Below, piece after piece: positions 60,612 to 64,000 of a stretch of 64,000 bases of DNA. Made by a program: the position numbers and the translations under genes. This stretch comes from Isoetes taiwanensis (taxonomy: Eukaryota > Streptophyta > Lycopodiopsida > Isoetales > Isoetaceae): assembly GCA_021234155.1 (NCBI GenBank), contig JAJEKV010000075.1, forward strand, positions 1,490,001 to 1,554,000, given 5' to 3'. The stretch's first letter is position 1. Each line of letters starts with the position of its first letter. The notes beneath the pieces were generated by a model. The model was given only the letters and a program-made list of their open reading frames with translations, was not told the origin of the DNA and did no database searches.

Positions 60612-61362
60612 ATTTTCAAAGCTCCCAAAACTGCAAGAATTGACACTGCCACTATCAAATTCAAATGGAGGGACACGTTGCTGAGCCAAGAGGGATGAGC
60701 CATATTTAAAGGGTTGAAGGTGGCTGAAAGAAGGGCAGGGATGAAGGCATGTCGTCAATCCAAGAAGACATGCTATGACAGCCATTAAGGAACAAGAGAG
60801 AGAAGAGTGCACCATTAGAGAGAAGATAAGGGAAAGGAAGGGCAAGATGCAACCAGCTCATCAATCCACCAATTTGGAGCATCTCAACCTTTCATTTCAA
60901 TGGAAGATCAACAAGGTGAGCGCCAAGAATGCATGCAGCTGCAACAAAAGGCCCTTTGATCAAAAAAGCAAACAATGGAACTAAAAATTTGCATGCTAAA
61001 TCTGTAAGATACTTATCTTTTTTGACAGCCATGCATGCCTTCCAAAAATATGATGTTAAAATTGTTGAATCAGATTGAATGCCAACTGTTTTTGGCGCCT
61101 CAACAAGGGATGGAGCATCACCACCCGTTGGTGTTTGGAGCGTCATTAAGGGAAGACCACCATCCATTATGAGTGGCTGCTCCATCCATAGCGGGAAGGA
61201 GCTGTGCCATTGCTGCCAGGAACGATGTTCTCCACTGCTTGTCTCCATTAGGGTTTAGGGCAGGGCATACATGGGTACAGGTATATGCAATATCTCAATG
61301 GTTGGGGGGCCATTTTTGGGTGCACCATATGGGGCACCTAACCATTGGTGGGCACCTTCCCT

Positions 61363-62400
61363 TACGCATTATGGCGATGTTGCATCCTTTAAAGTTAAAT
61401 TGGGGAACATAACTTTCAACAGTATTGATTCAATGCATTATTGCCATAAGGACATCTTTCTAAACAACTCAGTTACTTTAGTACAGAAGATAGATAATAG
61501 TAGAGCCTTCCTTGAGAATATCTTCCTGCAGCTAGGAAGGACTTGCCGATCTTGAAAAGTTATGCAGTAAAGGTCATCTGGAGGAGGCACTAGGTATATA
61601 GATGATTTTAGAAGATCAAGCAGTTAGAACATGGCAGAAACATGCGTCTCCATATGGCACTGTTTGGGCTCAGTTAAAGGAGTGTTAGGTGCATGCTTGT
61701 GCCTTTTTGTGCTTTGATGCCTTTCCTTTTCTAATCGCAAAGCCTTTTTCTTTTTGCTTTTGGCTTCTGTATTCGGGTCCATGTGCGGCTTGTTTCAGGA
61801 GTTCTATCTCCATTGCTTATGTATGTTGCCAATATTCATTTTTCCAGTTTAACACTTCTGAAGTACGCTTTGATCCTCTTGTCGAATCAAATTTTACAAA
61901 AGATATGCCATAACATAGCTATCTATTTGTCATTTTTTGCATTCATAGTACTTAGATCTGAAAATAATAATAAAACATGTGTTCTACCCTTATAGATTTG
62001 TTGTTATCTGTTCCAGCTATGCATGCATTGCCTCATTGCTAAGATCATAGAAAATATGGGCATTGCTTGTTTGCCAAGGGCATACAAATGGAAAATGACT
62101 GCTATAATTGCATTTTGTTCATGGAATCTTTAATTTCAATCCCCAATGCTTCAAAGCAGACTTCGTTTACTAGTGGAATTTCATGGAAAACTAAATTTGT
62201 TTCCAACTCGAATGCATTGAATATATCCTAATCTAAACCATCACTACAAGAACATCAGTGAATCAAAGCAAAATTTAAAAAAAAAATGAAAATTTAAGGC
62301 TCAAAGCTAAATATATCATACATTGTATAACTTAAATCTCTGCTATTTCATAAGGACAAGGCCTTAAATTTCCATAAAACCAAGAATACATAACTAATTT
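61363..62400. other. No confident gene; weak PPR-like trace
   Basis: 61530-61640 read across frames gives DLEKLCSKGHLEEALG and NMAETCVSIW, a pattern like the first repeats of a PPR protein, but it is very short and interrupted. The remainder is AT-rich without recognisable coding. Confidence 0.3.
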
Positions 62401-62409
62401 AACTTTTTA

Positions 62410-62729
62410 ATTTGAAAACTAGAAAATGCTGGTACCTTAAATGCAGGGGCATCATCTAAAGCAGTTAATCTTGCACTATCTTCCTGAATCCCATGCACCA
62501 CTTGTTATCAGCTAACATATGTATTATGCATAAGATGAAAGTTTTGAGTTGCATACAAAAAAATTTGATATCGACCTCTTACAAGAAACCAAATGCAAGA
62601 AAAATGAAAATGAGATCAAAAACATTACATAAACCCTTGCAATACCACCAAAGAGAGCTACAACAACCTCATATCCTACCCCTTTGAAACTCGAAAATAC
62701 TGGTAGTAAATGCAGGGGCATCATCTAAA
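62410..62729. repeat. ~48-bp direct repeat, 270 bp apart
   Basis: TGAAAACTAGAAAATGCTGG ... AAATGCAGGGGCATCATCTA (62412-62460) recurs as TGAAACTCGAAAATACTGG ... AAATGCAGGGGCATCATCTA (62683-62729). On the minus strand the shared part encodes LDDAPAF and then a splice-donor-like GGTACC or TTACTACC, so it may be a duplicated exon end. Confidence 0.7.
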
Positions 62730-64000
62730 GTATTCAAATAGCATATGCTTTTTGTACTCTGAAATGGTTCACAATATGGTATCATAGATAATAAAATTAA
62801 TTTCTACTTATATCACGTTGCCCTACTTAGGCTATTACCTTGCTAAAGCCTTTTGGTATGCTTCTTGCTAATTTTTTTTTCCTTAGAACACCTGGGGGGG
62901 GCTTAATACATAGAAATCAATCTAATGTAAATTTTGATACTGCATCATGGTCGTCCCTGGAGATTCAAATGCTATTCTTCAGTTCATGAATCTAGAGAGA
63001 TGTTTGATCAGCTTACCTCAAGTCCTGAAAGCTTGTTGTTTGACCTAATGTAGCAGAGAACAGAAGAAAGAAAGGGAAAAAAAAAAAAAAAGATCTTTTC
63101 TGAACAAAAAAACCAAAGAGATTCCTAATTTTGCAAGAATTCAATTTGCTATTTGTTATTGCTGATATTATTCAATTTGATATTTGATGATTCTATCTTT
63201 TAAATGCTTAGCAGGCTTTCCTATTTCCCTCTACAACAATCCCTGCATTTCTAACCTATCCAAGTGTTACGACACCCCAACTGAAAATTGACATGGATGA
63301 ATTCTAGCTTTTGAGTTCTTTACCTTCCATCAGGCGGCTGCAAAATTTAGAAGTTTCGAACTGCTATTTTGTGTTTTAGTATACCCGATGCAATTTTGAC
63401 CATCGCCTCCAACATAGTTCTTTTCCATGAAGAAAGTACCTTTACAGATCTAGGCTCAGCAGGCTTTTGAAGTCGTGTGAAGGAGCTGAAGCTACTCCAA
63501 AATGATAAAATGATGTAGATTTTGAGCCAAATTACTTGATTCTTATATCTCACAAAGCCATGGCCTATAAAAAGCATGTCTTTTTACTCTAGCTTGTTGA
63601 ATGCTCTCCTGGGATGGAAGAAATTAATGTGTAGTGAAATTTGTATCTCTTGCATGGAAAAACTTGAAATAGAGAGATTATTTGCTTCTGGAAATATTAA
63701 AAGAAAGCCAATTAGTCTGTAGGGTGCTCATGGAACCAGGGTTTGGAGGGGGAAATTGAAAGCTTTATGCATGGCATGGGTATCTGAGTTCTATTCTTTG
63801 TTTGAGGACTCCATGACAACAGACAGTTTTTGAAAATATCCCTTCTTCTAACAATCCTTGCTCAAGAAGAGCAGGGTCATCCTAGATAGTTAACGATCTG
63901 AAAGGTACTACATTTATCTGCCTATTTTCTTGTAGAAGTCATTATTTGGGACTTTGTATATAACATCTAAGATGTGATTAATTCAAACAAGGGTGTGGTT
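62730..64000. other. No recognisable gene
   Basis: Short frames only. On the minus strand at ~63050-63015 the sequence YIRSNNKLSGLE precedes a GTAAGC donor, a possible exon of an unidentified gene that may also own the LDDAPAF repeats. A poly(A) run lies at 63077-63091. Confidence 0.35.

Larger units (their letters stand above)
57325..61362. mobile_element. Pogo-superfamily DNA transposon, complete ends
   Basis: Both ends begin AGGGAAGGTGCCCACCAATG and match perfectly for 22 bases. They are flanked by TA on each side (57323-57324 and 61363-61364), the target duplication of the Tc1/mariner-pogo group. The 4,038-bp interior carries a transposase pseudogene on the minus strand with a psq/CENP-B-like HTH and a DDE_1 domain. 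Subterminal inverted words (GGTGCGCTCC...GGAGCGCACC at 57543-57571, and GGTGCACC / GGGGCACC motifs) occur near the ends. Identical long TIRs suggest fairly recent insertion, although the coding region has several breaks. Confidence 0.93.

Overview
This looks like nuclear DNA of a land plant. The evidence is plant-type alpha-tubulin, short GT-AG introns, relics of plant-specific families (PORR, PLS-type PPR, ABCC, JmjN demethylase), and plant transposons (CACTA with DUF4218/DUF4216, Ty1-copia, LINEs with zf-RVT). The species cannot be fixed. The abundant pogo, LINE and CACTA relics would fit a repeat-rich genome, perhaps outside the flowering plants, but that is a guess. Only a few genes look intact; most coding traces are decaying gene copies or transposons.

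Layout. 0.4-1.7 kb: minus-strand ABCC transporter pseudogene. 2.6-4.1 kb: open reading frame for an ADP-ribosyltransferase-fold-like protein with an RGG linker. 4.6-14.5 kb: a minus-strand Ty1-copia element split by three LINE insertions, one of them GC-rich and almost 5 kb long (8.9-13.9 kb). 14.8-15.6 kb: a long-armed hairpin MITE and neighbouring inverted repeats. 16.2-16.8 kb: a His-rich secreted protein gene with its own TATA box. 17-22 kb: mostly repeats and a 5'-truncated LINE. 22.5-23.8 kb: a PORR-domain pseudogene followed by another LINE 3' end. 27.1-27.9 kb: a repeat cluster with a perfect 75-bp duplication, a tRNA-like promoter, and an array of heat-shock-element decamers ahead of a TATA box.

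28,303-38,502 is a 10.2-kb CACTA transposon with matching termini and a TCA target duplication. It carries two divergent genes (Transposase_24-like on minus; TNPD-like transposase on plus, damaged). Between exons of the minus gene sit fragments of a PPR gene and a SET/Rubisco-LSMT-like gene, flanked by duplicated pieces of the element's own sequence. 39-48 kb is gene-poor, with relics and Helitron-like 3' ends.

48.3-50.5 kb: intact nine-exon NIPA-type membrane protein gene (plus). 51.2-52.4 kb: a four-copy tandem array. 52.5-54.2 kb: intact four-exon alpha-tubulin gene (minus). 55.0 kb: a second hairpin MITE. 56.9-57.2 kb: a JmjN-domain pseudogene fragment. 57,325-61,362: a complete pogo-superfamily element with perfect terminal inverted repeats, TA target duplication and a broken transposase. 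61.4-64 kb: no confident gene.

The intact genes share no evident pathway. The strongest theme is layered transposition: LINEs inside copia, gene fragments inside CACTA, and pogo beside a JmjN relic.
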